DNA from: JAQGMV01 sp035626595
GTDB taxonomy: Bacteria > Pseudomonadota > Gammaproteobacteria > Burkholderiales > SG8-41
Direction of reading: 5' to 3'
DNA: 64,000 nucleotides
Assembly (NCBI GenBank): GCA_035626595.1
Contig: DASPNJ010000152.1
Coordinates: forward strand, 1-64,000
Below the pieces are notes generated by a model that saw only the letters and a program-made list of their open reading frames with translations, made no database searches and had not been told where the DNA came from. A program made the translations under genes and the position numbers. Below, piece after piece: positions 9,262 to 17,222 of the stretch (position 1 is the first letter of the stretch; the number at the start of each line of letters is the position of its first letter).

Positions 9262-10941
9262 TCAGCGCATAAAGCCGTAGAGCTCGCGCGCTTTGGCCGC
9301 GCTGATCTTGCCGTTCGCGACGTCCTCACCCACACCCGTGCGGCGCTTGGGTTCGCCGTAACCGCCGCCCCCCGGCGTCTCCACGATCACGCGATCGCCG
9401 CGATTGAGCACGGTCAGCGCCTTCGACGGGATCACTTCCTCCCGGCCGTCGGCGCGACGAATCACCGAATGGGCGCTTCCGCCAGCCAACGCGCCGGCCA
9501 GCCCCGGCGCGCTGCTGAAGTGGCGCTCGCCGCGATGCGTGAAGGACACGCCATCGGCGAGCACCTCGTACTCGCGGATCACACCCAATCCCCCCCGATA
9601 CTCACCCGCGCCGCCCGAATCGGGGCGCAGCGCCACGCGGTGCAGCCGCAGCGGTGCGTCCATCTCGAGCGCCTCGGCCGGCAGGTTCATGCAGTTGCTC
9701 GCGTCGGTATCGACGACGTCGACGCCGTCGCGATCCCGACCCGCACCGCTGCCGCCGGCGATGAGCTCGCCGACGATGAAACGCTCGCCGCTCTGGCGCA
9801 GGCCCGCGAACGCAACGACCAGCAGCGTGCCGGCCGCGGGCGCGCTCACGCGGTCGGGCAGCGCCTGCGCCAGCGCGCTCACCATGCAGGTCGCGATGCG
9901 CTTGATCGTGGAGGTCCGCGCGTTCACCGGCGCGGGCTCCTTGGGATTCGCGAGCGAGCCTTCCGGAAGCTTGAGCGTCACGGGCCTGAAGCAGCCGCCG
10001 TTGGTGGGGATCGTCGCGTCGGTCAGTACCCGCACCGCGAAGTACGCGGCCGCCTGTGAGCCCGAGGGCACGCAATTGAGCGGGCCCTTCAGTTGCCCGT
10101 CGGTGCCGGCGAGATCGAACTCGATGGTGCCGTCGCGCACGGTCACCGCCACTTCGATCCGCACCGGCTTATCGAGATCGATGCCGTCGTTGTCGAGGTA
10201 ATCGACATAGCGGTAGGTGCCTTCGGGAATCGCGCGCAGCGCCGCGCGCGTCATCGTCTCGGAGCGGTCGAGGAGCTCCTCGAACACCGCCATCAGGTAC
10301 TCGCGGCCGTACTGCTGCGCCAGCTCCTTCAGCCGGCGGCCGCCGACGGTGCACGCCGCGAGCTGCGCGTTCAGATCGCCCATCAGCGTATCGGGCAGCC
10401 GGCTGTTGAGCCTCAACAGCGCGACCAGCGTCTCGTTGTATTCGCCGGCCTCGCGGAATTTGAGCGCCGGAATGCGCAGCCCCTCCTGGTAGATCTCCGT
10501 CGAGTTGGGCGGCAGCGACCCGGGCGAATAGCCGCCGACGTCGCCATGGTGCGTCATCGTCGCGGTGAGCGCGATCACCTGTCCGTCGTGAAACACCGGC
10601 GTCATGATCGCGATGTCGGGCAGGTGCGTGCCGCCGCAGTACGGGTCGTTCAGGATGAACGCATCGCCCTCGCGCATCGTCGCAATGGGGTACTTCGCGA
10701 TCATCGTCTTCAATGCGGGAATGAGCGTCGCGAGATGGACGGGAATCGCGCACGCCTGGGCGAGCGTCTCGCCACTCACGGTGAAGAGACTGGCGGAGGT
10801 GTCGAGTCCCTCCTTCACGATCGGCGAGAACGAGCTCTTCAGAAGCGTGAGCTCCATCTCGTTCGCGATGCCTTCGAGCTTGTTGCGGATGACTTCGGTC
10901 GTGATCGGATCCACGACCTCGATGCGTGCGAGCGTGTTCAT
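9262..10941 (-). CDS. hyuB: Hydantoinase B / 5-oxoprolinase beta-type subunit
   Basis: HyuB-family subunit of ATP-dependent N-methylhydantoinase/oxoprolinase/acetophenone carboxylase-type enzymes, 559 residues. Recognisable segments are DPITTEVIRNKLEGIANEM at the N-terminus, NDPYCGGTHLPDI and the Gly-rich C-terminal TPGGGGYG. The ATG at 10941 overlaps the hyuA stop as ATGA. A 21-codon upstream extension lies entirely within hyuA and was rejected. Together with HyuA it should open a cyclic amide at the expense of ATP; the exact substrate cannot be told. Confidence 0.92.
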   Translation of the reverse strand: MNTLARIEVVDPITTEVIRNKLEGIANEMELTLLKSSFSPIVKEGLDTSASLFTVSGETLAQACAIPVHLATLIPALKTMIAKYPIATMREGDAFILNDPYCGGTHLPDIAIMTPVFHDGQVIALTATMTHHGDVGGYSPGSLPPNSTEIYQEGLRIPALKFREAGEYNETLVALLRLNSRLPDTLMGDLNAQLAACTVGGRRLKELAQQYGREYLMAVFEELLDRSETMTRAALRAIPEGTYRYVDYLDNDGIDLDKPVRIEVAVTVRDGTIEFDLAGTDGQLKGPLNCVPSGSQAAAYFAVRVLTDATIPTNGGCFRPVTLKLPEGSLANPKEPAPVNARTSTIKRIATCMVSALAQALPDRVSAPAAGTLLVVAFAGLRQSGERFIVGELIAGGSGAGRDRDGVDVVDTDASNCMNLPAEALEMDAPLRLHRVALRPDSGGAGEYRGGLGVIREYEVLADGVSFTHRGERHFSSAPGLAGALAGGSAHSVIRRADGREEVIPSKALTVLNRGDRVIVETPGGGGYGEPKRRTGVGEDVANGKISAAKARELYGFMR

Positions 10942-13007
10942 GTCCGTTCTTCTCCGGGCGCCGCGAGGATGAGGCTCCCACTGGCGTCGATCTCCGCGGT
11001 CCATCCCGGGTCGATCACGGTGGTGGTATCGGCCTGCTCGACGATGGCAGGACCGCTGAAGCGTGTGCCGGACGCGATGCGTCCGCGCTCGTACACGCGA
11101 GCCTCCACGAAACCGGCGGAACCCGCCGTCAGGATGCGCCGCGTGCCTTTGGCCGACGTCCCCGGTTCATGCTCGTGCGCAAGCGCCGCCGCGGTGCTCC
11201 CCGCCGGCGCCTGGTGCACGGCACGCAGGTTCACGAATTTGATCGGACCCGGCGCCGCGTGGCCGTAAATGCGATCGTGCGCGTCGTAGAACTCGCGTGT
11301 GAGCCGCGCGAGTGTGTCGCCGGCGAGATCGACCGTGACCTCGATGTGGTACGACTGCCCGATGTAGCAGACGTCCGCGAGGTAGTGGCGGACGACGGAC
11401 TGCGGCGCGACGCGCTCGCCGGACATCAATGCTTCACAGCGACGATCGAGGTCGGCGTAGGCAGTCGCGAGCGCCTCCCGCGACACGTCGGTGACCGGCG
11501 CATTGAACGCGACCGCCGCTTCGTGCTCGACCGGTGCCGCAAGCAGTCCCGCCGCCGAGAGCACACCGGGATGCAGCGGCACGATCACGCGTTTGATGCC
11601 GAGCTCGCTCGCCAGCGCGGTGGCGTGCACCGGTCCCCCGCCGCCAAGAGGCACGAGGCTGAAGCGCCGCGGGTCGATGCCGCGCTTCACCGAAACGAAC
11701 CGGATGCCCTCGGCCATCGTGGCGTTGATCACGCGGTGGATTCCGAGCGCCGCCTGCTCCACCGACATGCCGAGCGGTTTCGCGACCTGCCGCTCGATCG
11801 CCTGCCATGCAAGCTCGGGCTGGAGCTTCATCGTCCCGCCGGCGAAATAGTCGGGATCGATATAGCCCAGCACGAGCGATGCATCGGTGACGGTGGCATG
11901 CGTACCGCCGCGGCCGTAGCAGGCCGGGCCGGGCTCGGAGCCCGCGGAATGCGGGCCCACACGCAGCGACCGCGCGCCGTCGAGCCACGCAATGCTCCCG
12001 CCGCCGGCGCCGATCGCGTTGACGTCCACCATCGGCACGCGCACCGCATAGCCGTCGAGCATGCCTTCCGATGCGATGAGCGGTCGTCCAGCCTGAATGA
12101 GCGCGATGTCGGCGCTGGTGCCGCCGATGTCGATCGTGATGACATCCGCCGCGCCCGCCGCCTCGCCCGCTACACGCCCGCCGATCACGCCGGCCGCGGG
12201 CCCCGAGAGGAAGAGCCGCACGGGGCTGCGCCGGGCGATGCGCGAAGACGCGACGCCGCCGCGCGACTGCATGATCTGGAGCGGTGCGCCCACGCCCTGT
12301 GCCGCGAGATCGCGCTCCATGCTCTCGAGATAACGGTCGATCACCGGCTTTAGATACGCATCGAACGCCGTGATGCACGTGCGCTCGTACTCGCGGAACG
12401 CGGGGTCCACCTCGGACGAGATCGACACCATCAGCTCCGGATGCATCTCGCGCACGATCTCCGCCGCGCGCCGCTCGTGCGCCGGATTGAGGAACGAAAA
12501 CAGGAACGAGATGGCGATCGCCTGCACGCCCTGCGCGGCGAGCTCGGTCACTTCGCGCCGGAGTGCGTCTTCGTCGAGCGGCACGAGGATCTCGCCGGTC
12601 GCGGCGACACGCTCGGGCACTTCGCGCCGCAGCGCGCCGGGGGCGAGGAACGCCGGCGTCTCCGGCCGGAGCATGACGCTGTAGACGCTGCGCCGGCTCT
12701 GGCGGCCAATCTCCAGCACGTCTTTGAAGCCTTGCGTCGTGATGAGCCCGATCTTCGCGCCCTTGCGCTCCAGGACCGCGTTCGTCGCCACCGTCGTGCC
12801 GTGCACGAAACGCGCGACATCCTCGGCCGCGATGCCCCACTCGCTCGCCATGTGCTCGACGGCGCGCAGCACGCCAGCGCTGGGATTTGCACGCGTCGTC
12901 GGGATCTTCACGAGCCTGAGCTCGCCCCGCGCGCCGCGGCAGACGACATCGGTAAAGGTGCCGCCGATGTCGACGCCGACTTCGTACGCGATGCGCTGCG
13001 AATTCAC
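10938..13007 (-). CDS. hyuA: Hydantoinase A / 5-oxoprolinase alpha-type subunit
   Basis: ATP-binding subunit of the hydantoinase/oxoprolinase family, 689 residues, starting with GTG at 13007. The actin-like phosphate loop is GVDIGGTFTDVV, followed by VHGTTVATNAVLERKG and a second phosphate loop in TIDIGGTSADIAL. GAGGGSIAWLD and GGGGPVHA are also typical. It phosphorylates the ring carbonyl before hydrolysis by HyuB, whose gene it overlaps by 4 bases. The pair converges on the Bug triplet and GGT-like gene, which together resemble a gamma-glutamyl/5-oxoproline salvage set (inference). Confidence 0.93.
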   Translation of the reverse strand: MNSQRIAYEVGVDIGGTFTDVVCRGARGELRLVKIPTTRANPSAGVLRAVEHMASEWGIAAEDVARFVHGTTVATNAVLERKGAKIGLITTQGFKDVLEIGRQSRRSVYSVMLRPETPAFLAPGALRREVPERVAATGEILVPLDEDALRREVTELAAQGVQAIAISFLFSFLNPAHERRAAEIVREMHPELMVSISSEVDPAFREYERTCITAFDAYLKPVIDRYLESMERDLAAQGVGAPLQIMQSRGGVASSRIARRSPVRLFLSGPAAGVIGGRVAGEAAGAADVITIDIGGTSADIALIQAGRPLIASEGMLDGYAVRVPMVDVNAIGAGGGSIAWLDGARSLRVGPHSAGSEPGPACYGRGGTHATVTDASLVLGYIDPDYFAGGTMKLQPELAWQAIERQVAKPLGMSVEQAALGIHRVINATMAEGIRFVSVKRGIDPRRFSLVPLGGGGPVHATALASELGIKRVIVPLHPGVLSAAGLLAAPVEHEAAVAFNAPVTDVSREALATAYADLDRRCEALMSGERVAPQSVVRHYLADVCYIGQSYHIEVTVDLAGDTLARLTREFYDAHDRIYGHAAPGPIKFVNLRAVHQAPAGSTAAALAHEHEPGTSAKGTRRILTAGSAGFVEARVYERGRIASGTRFSGPAIVEQADTTTVIDPGWTAEIDASGSLILAAPGEERT

Positions 13008-13049
13008 TTCGTTCTGCTCGGGATTTTTTGCGTTGGATGACGCGCGGCA

Positions 13050-13086
13050 AGTATAACTTGTGCGTGTCGCATACCGCGGGTACAGT
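13050..13086. promoter_or_regulatory. Possible divergent promoters, hyuA / MocA-type gene
   Basis: On the plus strand TTGTGC (13058-13063) and TACAGT (13081-13086) are 17 bases apart and match sigma-70 boxes at 4 of 6 positions each. On the minus strand TATACT (reading 13055 to 13050) could be a -10 box for hyuA. The two overlap, so transcription from the two genes may interfere. Visual matches only. Confidence 0.3.
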
Positions 13087-13171
13087 CACCTCACTTCGCA
13101 GCACAGTCGATCACCTTCCGACGCCTCCGCGCACATCACGACGAGGCGCGCATCCAGAGAAAGCACTCAGC

Positions 13172-14398
13172 ATGATCAACGCAGCCATCGTCGGCCTCGG
13201 CAGGTGGGGTCAGAACCTCGTGAACAGCGTCCAGGGCAAAAGCGAGAAAATCCGATTCGTCGCCGGCGTGCTTCGGCGCCCCGAGAACGCGCGCGAGTAC
13301 GCGGAGCGCCAGGGCCTCACGCTGCACAGCGACTATTCGAAGGTGCTGCGGGACCCGGCGATCGATGCGATCGTGCTGGCGACGCCGCACACGGCCCACG
13401 CCGCGCAGATCATGGCCGCGGTCGAGGCCGGCAAGCCGGTATTCACCGAGAAACCGTTCACGCTCACCTCCGAGAGCGCTCTGCGTGCCCTCAAGGCCGC
13501 CGCGCGCAGGAACGTGACAGTCGGTGTCGGCTTCAACTGGCGGTTTCAGCCCGCGCTCCAGGAGATGCGGCGCATGCTCGGCGACGGCCGTCTGGGCGAG
13601 CTGCTGCACATCGAAGGCAATTTCTGCGGCCCCAGCGTCTACCGCTTCCCGAAAGCGCACTGGCGGCAGCAGCGCGACGAAGGTCCGGCCGGCGGCATGA
13701 CCGGCCGCGGCGTGCACGTCGTGGACGCGATGCTGTATCTCGCAGGGCATATCGACACGGTGCACGCGCAGAGCTATCGCATCGCGCTCGATTACGGCAT
13801 CGACGACACGACTTCGATGCTGTTCCGCTTCCGCAGCGGCGCGACCGGATACTTGAGCACGATCATCGCGACGGCCGAGACCTGGCGCATGCAGGTGTTC
13901 GGCTCGAAAGGCTGGGCTGAAGTCGGCGACGTCGAGCACCTCACGACATGGCAGATGAAAGTCTGTTACGTCGATCCCACGAACTTACACAACCATCAGC
14001 GGCCGCAGATCGTCACGTTTGCGCAGACGAGCACCGAGCGCGCCGAGCTCGAGAACTTCGCCGACGCGGTGCGCGAGAAGCGTCCCCTCGCGATCGCCGG
14101 CGGTGACGAGGAGCACGGCGTCACGGTGCTGGAGGCGATTCTCGAATCCGCGGCGAGCGGACGCACCGTGACCGTCGCCGCCGCCGCGCCGGCGCAAAAA
14201 AAACGCGCAGTGGCGAAAACGGCCACGAAACGCGCCGCCGCGAAAGCGAAACGCGCCGTGAAAACCGTCGGCAAAGCGCTGCGCCAGGCGCTCAAGAAAG
14301 CAACGCGCGGCGCGGCGGGAAAGCGCAAGGCGCGCCAGCCCGCCAGGAAAAAGACCACGCGCCAGCCGGCGAAGAAAACCACCGCGCGCAAGAAGTAG
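13172..14398 (+). CDS. Gfo/Idh/MocA oxidoreductase with histone-like C-terminal tail
   Basis: NAD(P)-dependent sugar- or polyol-type dehydrogenase, 408 residues from the ATG at 13172. The Rossmann motif AAIVGLGRWGQN is at residues 4-15, the EKPFTL motif follows near residue 94, and the C-terminal alpha/beta domain ends near residue 335. Residues about 341-408 are an extra tail made almost wholly of Lys, Ala, Arg and Thr (for example KKRAVAKTATKRAAAKAKRA). This resembles H1/AlgP-like histone tails and is not part of the family. The reading frame stays open through the tail, with normal GC-rich codon use, so it is not an obvious frameshift. The tail may bind DNA or polyanions. Confidence 0.88.
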   Translation: MINAAIVGLGRWGQNLVNSVQGKSEKIRFVAGVLRRPENAREYAERQGLTLHSDYSKVLRDPAIDAIVLATPHTAHAAQIMAAVEAGKPVFTEKPFTLTSESALRALKAAARRNVTVGVGFNWRFQPALQEMRRMLGDGRLGELLHIEGNFCGPSVYRFPKAHWRQQRDEGPAGGMTGRGVHVVDAMLYLAGHIDTVHAQSYRIALDYGIDDTTSMLFRFRSGATGYLSTIIATAETWRMQVFGSKGWAEVGDVEHLTTWQMKVCYVDPTNLHNHQRPQIVTFAQTSTERAELENFADAVREKRPLAIAGGDEEHGVTVLEAILESAASGRTVTVAAAAPAQKKRAVAKTATKRAAAKAKRAVKTVGKALRQALKKATRGAAGKRKARQPARKKTTRQPAKKTTARKK

Positions 14399-14405
14399 CG
14401 CTCCG

Positions 14406-15065
14406 ATGTGCGGTCGTTACGCGCTGTACGGTCCCCGTTCGCGCTCGCGGGCCGAGGCCGAGTACTTCGCGAACCTGCATGAATTCCCCGGAAGCTGGAA
14501 CGTTGCGCCGGGCTCCGTGCTGCCGATCACGCGCCTCACCCGCGACGGCACGATCGAGCAGACGACGGCGCGCTGGGGCCTCGTGCCGTATTGGGCCAAA
14601 GACGAAAAGACGGGCTACAAGTGCATCAACGCGCGCGCCGAGACGGTCACGACCACCGCATCCTTCAAGGAGCCTTACCGGAACAGGCGCCGGTGCCTGG
14701 TGCCGGCATGCGGCTTTTACGAGTGGCAGAAGCACGCCGCCGGCAAGACGCCCTACTACATCACCAGCAGCGACGGCTCGCTCCTCGCGTTCGCAGGCCT
14801 GTGGGATAGCTGGCGCAAGCCCGACGGCGAGCGGCTCGTCACGTTCGCGATCATCACGACGCAGGCCAACGACATGGTGCGGCGCCTGCACGACCGCATG
14901 CCGGTGATCCTCGAGCCGGATGACTACCGCACGTGGCTGGAAGCCGACGATCCGCGCGATCTGCTGCGGCCGGCGCCGCTGGAGATGCTCGTGTGCTATC
15001 CGGTCAGCGAGCGGGTGAACACGCCGAAGAACGACGCGCCGGATCTGATCGCGCCTGCGCGTTGA
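14406..15065 (+). CDS. yedK: SOS response-associated peptidase (YedK/HMCES, SRAP domain)
   Basis: Forms a protective thiazolidine crosslink with abasic sites in single-stranded DNA. The 219-residue protein has Cys2 (MCGRYAL) as the catalytic nucleophile, N75 in INARAET, E106 in CGFYEW and H162 in LHDRMP, all four key residues of the family. It starts 7 bases after the oxidoreductase with the histone-like tail, so the two are probably co-transcribed. The pairing is unusual and is discussed in the findings. Confidence 0.95.
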   Translation: MCGRYALYGPRSRSRAEAEYFANLHEFPGSWNVAPGSVLPITRLTRDGTIEQTTARWGLVPYWAKDEKTGYKCINARAETVTTTASFKEPYRNRRRCLVPACGFYEWQKHAAGKTPYYITSSDGSLLAFAGLWDSWRKPDGERLVTFAIITTQANDMVRRLHDRMPVILEPDDYRTWLEADDPRDLLRPAPLEMLVCYPVSERVNTPKNDAPDLIAPAR

Positions 15066-15113
15066 CGTTGCTCGCGCGGTCGAAGGACCGGCCGCTTGAT
15101 GTAGCGACGTATC

Positions 15114-15197
15114 GTGCGCTGGTAGCGCACCGGCCGGTGGGCCATCGCCCCGCCCGACGTAGCGCACCGCGCGGTGCGCCCTCGGCGCACCCTACGG
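15114..15197. repeat. Compound family B repeat
   Basis: Several overlapping GCGCACC-type palindromes lie between yedK and the convergent dapA-like gene: GCGCTGGTAGCGCACC, then CGTAGCGCACCGCGCGGTGC and GGCGCACCCTACG. The arrangement is a multimeric REP-like element, and its stem-loops could terminate transcription from both sides. Confidence 0.7.
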
Positions 15198-15208
15198 TCG
15201 AACGACGC

Positions 15209-16210
15209 TCAGGCTGCGCGACGTTCCGTCTTCGATCGTCCCGCCTGCGCTTTCGCGATGAGCCCCGTCGCCTGCAGGTCGGCGCGCAGCTTCGCCTTCT
15301 CCTCTTCCGGCAGCTCGGTGCTCGGCGCGCGGACCGGCCCGCCTTTCATGCCGATCAGCTCCATCCAGTATTTCTGCTCGGCGGCCGGCGTGCGTCCCGC
15401 GCGGCCATAACCGGGAATCCATTTCGCGAGCACGCCGCGCAGCGGATTCAAGCTGCGCGAGATCTCGACCGCCTTGTTGTGATCGCCCGCGCGCGCGGCA
15501 GCCGCATACTCGTTCACCGGCAGGTAGCCGGGAACCTGATAGAGGTGCGGGCAATAATTCAGGAGCCAGGTGTCGCCCATGACGCCGATGTTGTAGACGA
15601 ACGGCGCCTCGTCCGCGACGCTGATCTCGAGCTCCTTGCCGATTGCCTCGCGCAGCGCGATCGTCTGCGTGATCTTCGATACGCCCTGCTTGAACGCGCA
15701 GATGTTCGGGATCTTCGCCAGCCGCTTCGCGAGATTCACGCCGATCGGATAGGTTGCTTCGGTATTGAAGAGCACCACGCCAATGTCGATCTTCTCGCAG
15801 ACGTAGCGATAGAACTCGTAGACCGCGTCGTCGCCGTTCGCGGCGACGTACGGCGTCAGGACGATCACGAAGTCGATGCCGACGTCCTGCGCGTGGCGGG
15901 AAAGCTCGATCACCTCGTTCGCGTTCTGATGATGGCAGCCCGCGATCAGCGGAACGCGCCCTTTCGCGACCTCCACGTTGATCTCGTGCACCCGCATGCG
16001 CTCCTCGTTCGTGAGCGCCCAGAATTCACCCACGTTACCGAGGCAGTAATGGCCTTCGAGCTTCAACTCGAAGATGCAGTACTCGAGGTTCCATGCGATT
16101 GCCGCCTCGTCGAGCCGGATGTCGTCGGTGAAGTTCGTCGGCAGCGCCGTCCATACCCCGTGCAGCATCTCGCGGGCGGCTTCCTTCGCTTCGTGCTTGC
16201 GGTATTTCAT
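15209..16210 (-). CDS. Dihydrodipicolinate synthase family protein
   Basis: Class I aldolase-like TIM barrel of the DapA/NanA family, 333 residues. The Schiff-base lysine is expected at K174 in CAFKQG, and GNVGEFWALT corresponds to the GxxGE substrate-carboxylate loop. The conserved Tyr of the YNxP motif is replaced: the region reads VLFNTEATYP around residue 148. Together with the N-terminal extension this points to a non-DapA aldolase or decarboxylase/dehydratase. A strong ribosome site (GGAGGAGG) precedes the ATG. It is last in an operon with a D-2-hydroxyacid dehydrogenase and a PrpD-like protein. Confidence 0.85.
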   Translation of the reverse strand: MKYRKHEAKEAAREMLHGVWTALPTNFTDDIRLDEAAIAWNLEYCIFELKLEGHYCLGNVGEFWALTNEERMRVHEINVEVAKGRVPLIAGCHHQNANEVIELSRHAQDVGIDFVIVLTPYVAANGDDAVYEFYRYVCEKIDIGVVLFNTEATYPIGVNLAKRLAKIPNICAFKQGVSKITQTIALREAIGKELEISVADEAPFVYNIGVMGDTWLLNYCPHLYQVPGYLPVNEYAAAARAGDHNKAVEISRSLNPLRGVLAKWIPGYGRAGRTPAAEQKYWMELIGMKGGPVRAPSTELPEEEKAKLRADLQATGLIAKAQAGRSKTERRAA

Positions 16211-16230
16211 GCGGCCTCCTCCAGGGATAT

Positions 16231-17172
16231 TCAGATTTCCAGCGGGTGCGGTACCGGCTGCCGCGCGAAATGCGCCCGCAGGTTCGCCATGAGCTTGCGT
16301 CCGCGCTCCTCGCGCACTTCCCGCGTGGCCGAGCCGATGTGCGGGAGCAGCACGACGTTCTCCATCGCAATCAACGCATCCGGCACGCGCGGCTCGTTCC
16401 AGTACACGTCGAGCGCCGCGCCGGCGATGCGTTTTGCTTTCAGCGCGGCGATGAGCGCGGCCTCGTCAACGATGGGTCCGCGCGCAACGTTCACGAGAAA
16501 GCCGTCGGGACCGAGCGCGTCGAGTACCTGTGTATCGATCAGATTCCGCGACTGCGGCGTCTCGGGGCAACTGACCACCAGGCAATCGGCCGCACGCGCG
16601 AGGCTCTGCACGTCCGCGAAGTAGCGGTACTCGACGTCGGGCTTCGCACGCGGACCGTGATAGGAGATCGTCATGCCGAACGCCTCGAGCCGCGCGGCGG
16701 TCTCGCGGCCGATCCGGCCCAGGCCGACGATGCCGCACGTCTTCCCCACGAGCGTCGTTCCGGCCGCGGGCGCGCGCTGGAGCCACTGTCCGGAGCGCAC
16801 GAACCGATCGCTCTCGCAGATCCGCCGCATGAGCGTGATGGCCATACCGGCGGCAAGCTCGCCGACGGTAGCCGTGATGTCGTCGGGCGTGCTGGCAACG
16901 GTGATGCCCCGCCGCGCGACCGCATCGCGGTCGATGGTCCCGCGCGGGTTGCCAAAGCACGCGATCAGCTCGAGCTGCGGCAACTGATCGATCACCGTCG
17001 CACGTAAGCCGCGTAGCGCCGTCGTGATTACCGCGCGCACCTCGCCGCACTGCTCGCCAAGGTAGCGCTCCGCATGCTTCGCCTCCCACAGCTTGCTCAC
17101 TGTGTACTCCCGTTCGAGCTGCGCGAGCACCGGCGCGTAGATGGGCGCCATGACGAGGATTTCAGGCTTCAT
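16231..17172 (-). CDS. D-isomer-specific 2-hydroxyacid dehydrogenase
   Basis: Reduces a 2-oxo acid (glyoxylate, hydroxypyruvate or similar) with NAD(P)H. The 313-residue protein has the nucleotide loop GIVGLGRIG at residues 147-155 and the catalytic triad R231 (NVARGP), E260 (WNEP) and H278 (LLPHIG). The second beta strand ends in YHGPRAK without an acidic residue, which favours NADPH. The ATG at 17172 gives MKPEILVMAP; a 15-codon upstream extension runs into a REP-like repeat and was rejected. It sits 20 bases upstream of the DapA-like gene. Confidence 0.9.
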   Translation of the reverse strand: MKPEILVMAPIYAPVLAQLEREYTVSKLWEAKHAERYLGEQCGEVRAVITTALRGLRATVIDQLPQLELIACFGNPRGTIDRDAVARRGITVASTPDDITATVGELAAGMAITLMRRICESDRFVRSGQWLQRAPAAGTTLVGKTCGIVGLGRIGRETAARLEAFGMTISYHGPRAKPDVEYRYFADVQSLARAADCLVVSCPETPQSRNLIDTQVLDALGPDGFLVNVARGPIVDEAALIAALKAKRIAGAALDVYWNEPRVPDALIAMENVVLLPHIGSATREVREERGRKLMANLRAHFARQPVPHPLEI

Positions 17173-17187
17173 CGCTATTCGTGCACT

Positions 17188-17211
17188 GGGTCCCGGCCTG
17201 CCGGGACGACG
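17188..17211. repeat. Family A REP-like palindrome
   Basis: GGTCCCGGCCTGCCGGGACGACG lies in the 50-base gap between the PrpD-like gene and the dehydrogenase. GTCCCGGC pairs with GCCGGGAC. It is a divergent member of the family found at 2294 and 61696. Confidence 0.55.
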
Positions 17212-17222
17212 ATGCAATCGGC

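Noticed and set aside
10926..12353. 475-codon plus-strand frame opposite hyuA
   Set aside because: Shadow of hyuA, with no recognisable domain, start site or promoter.
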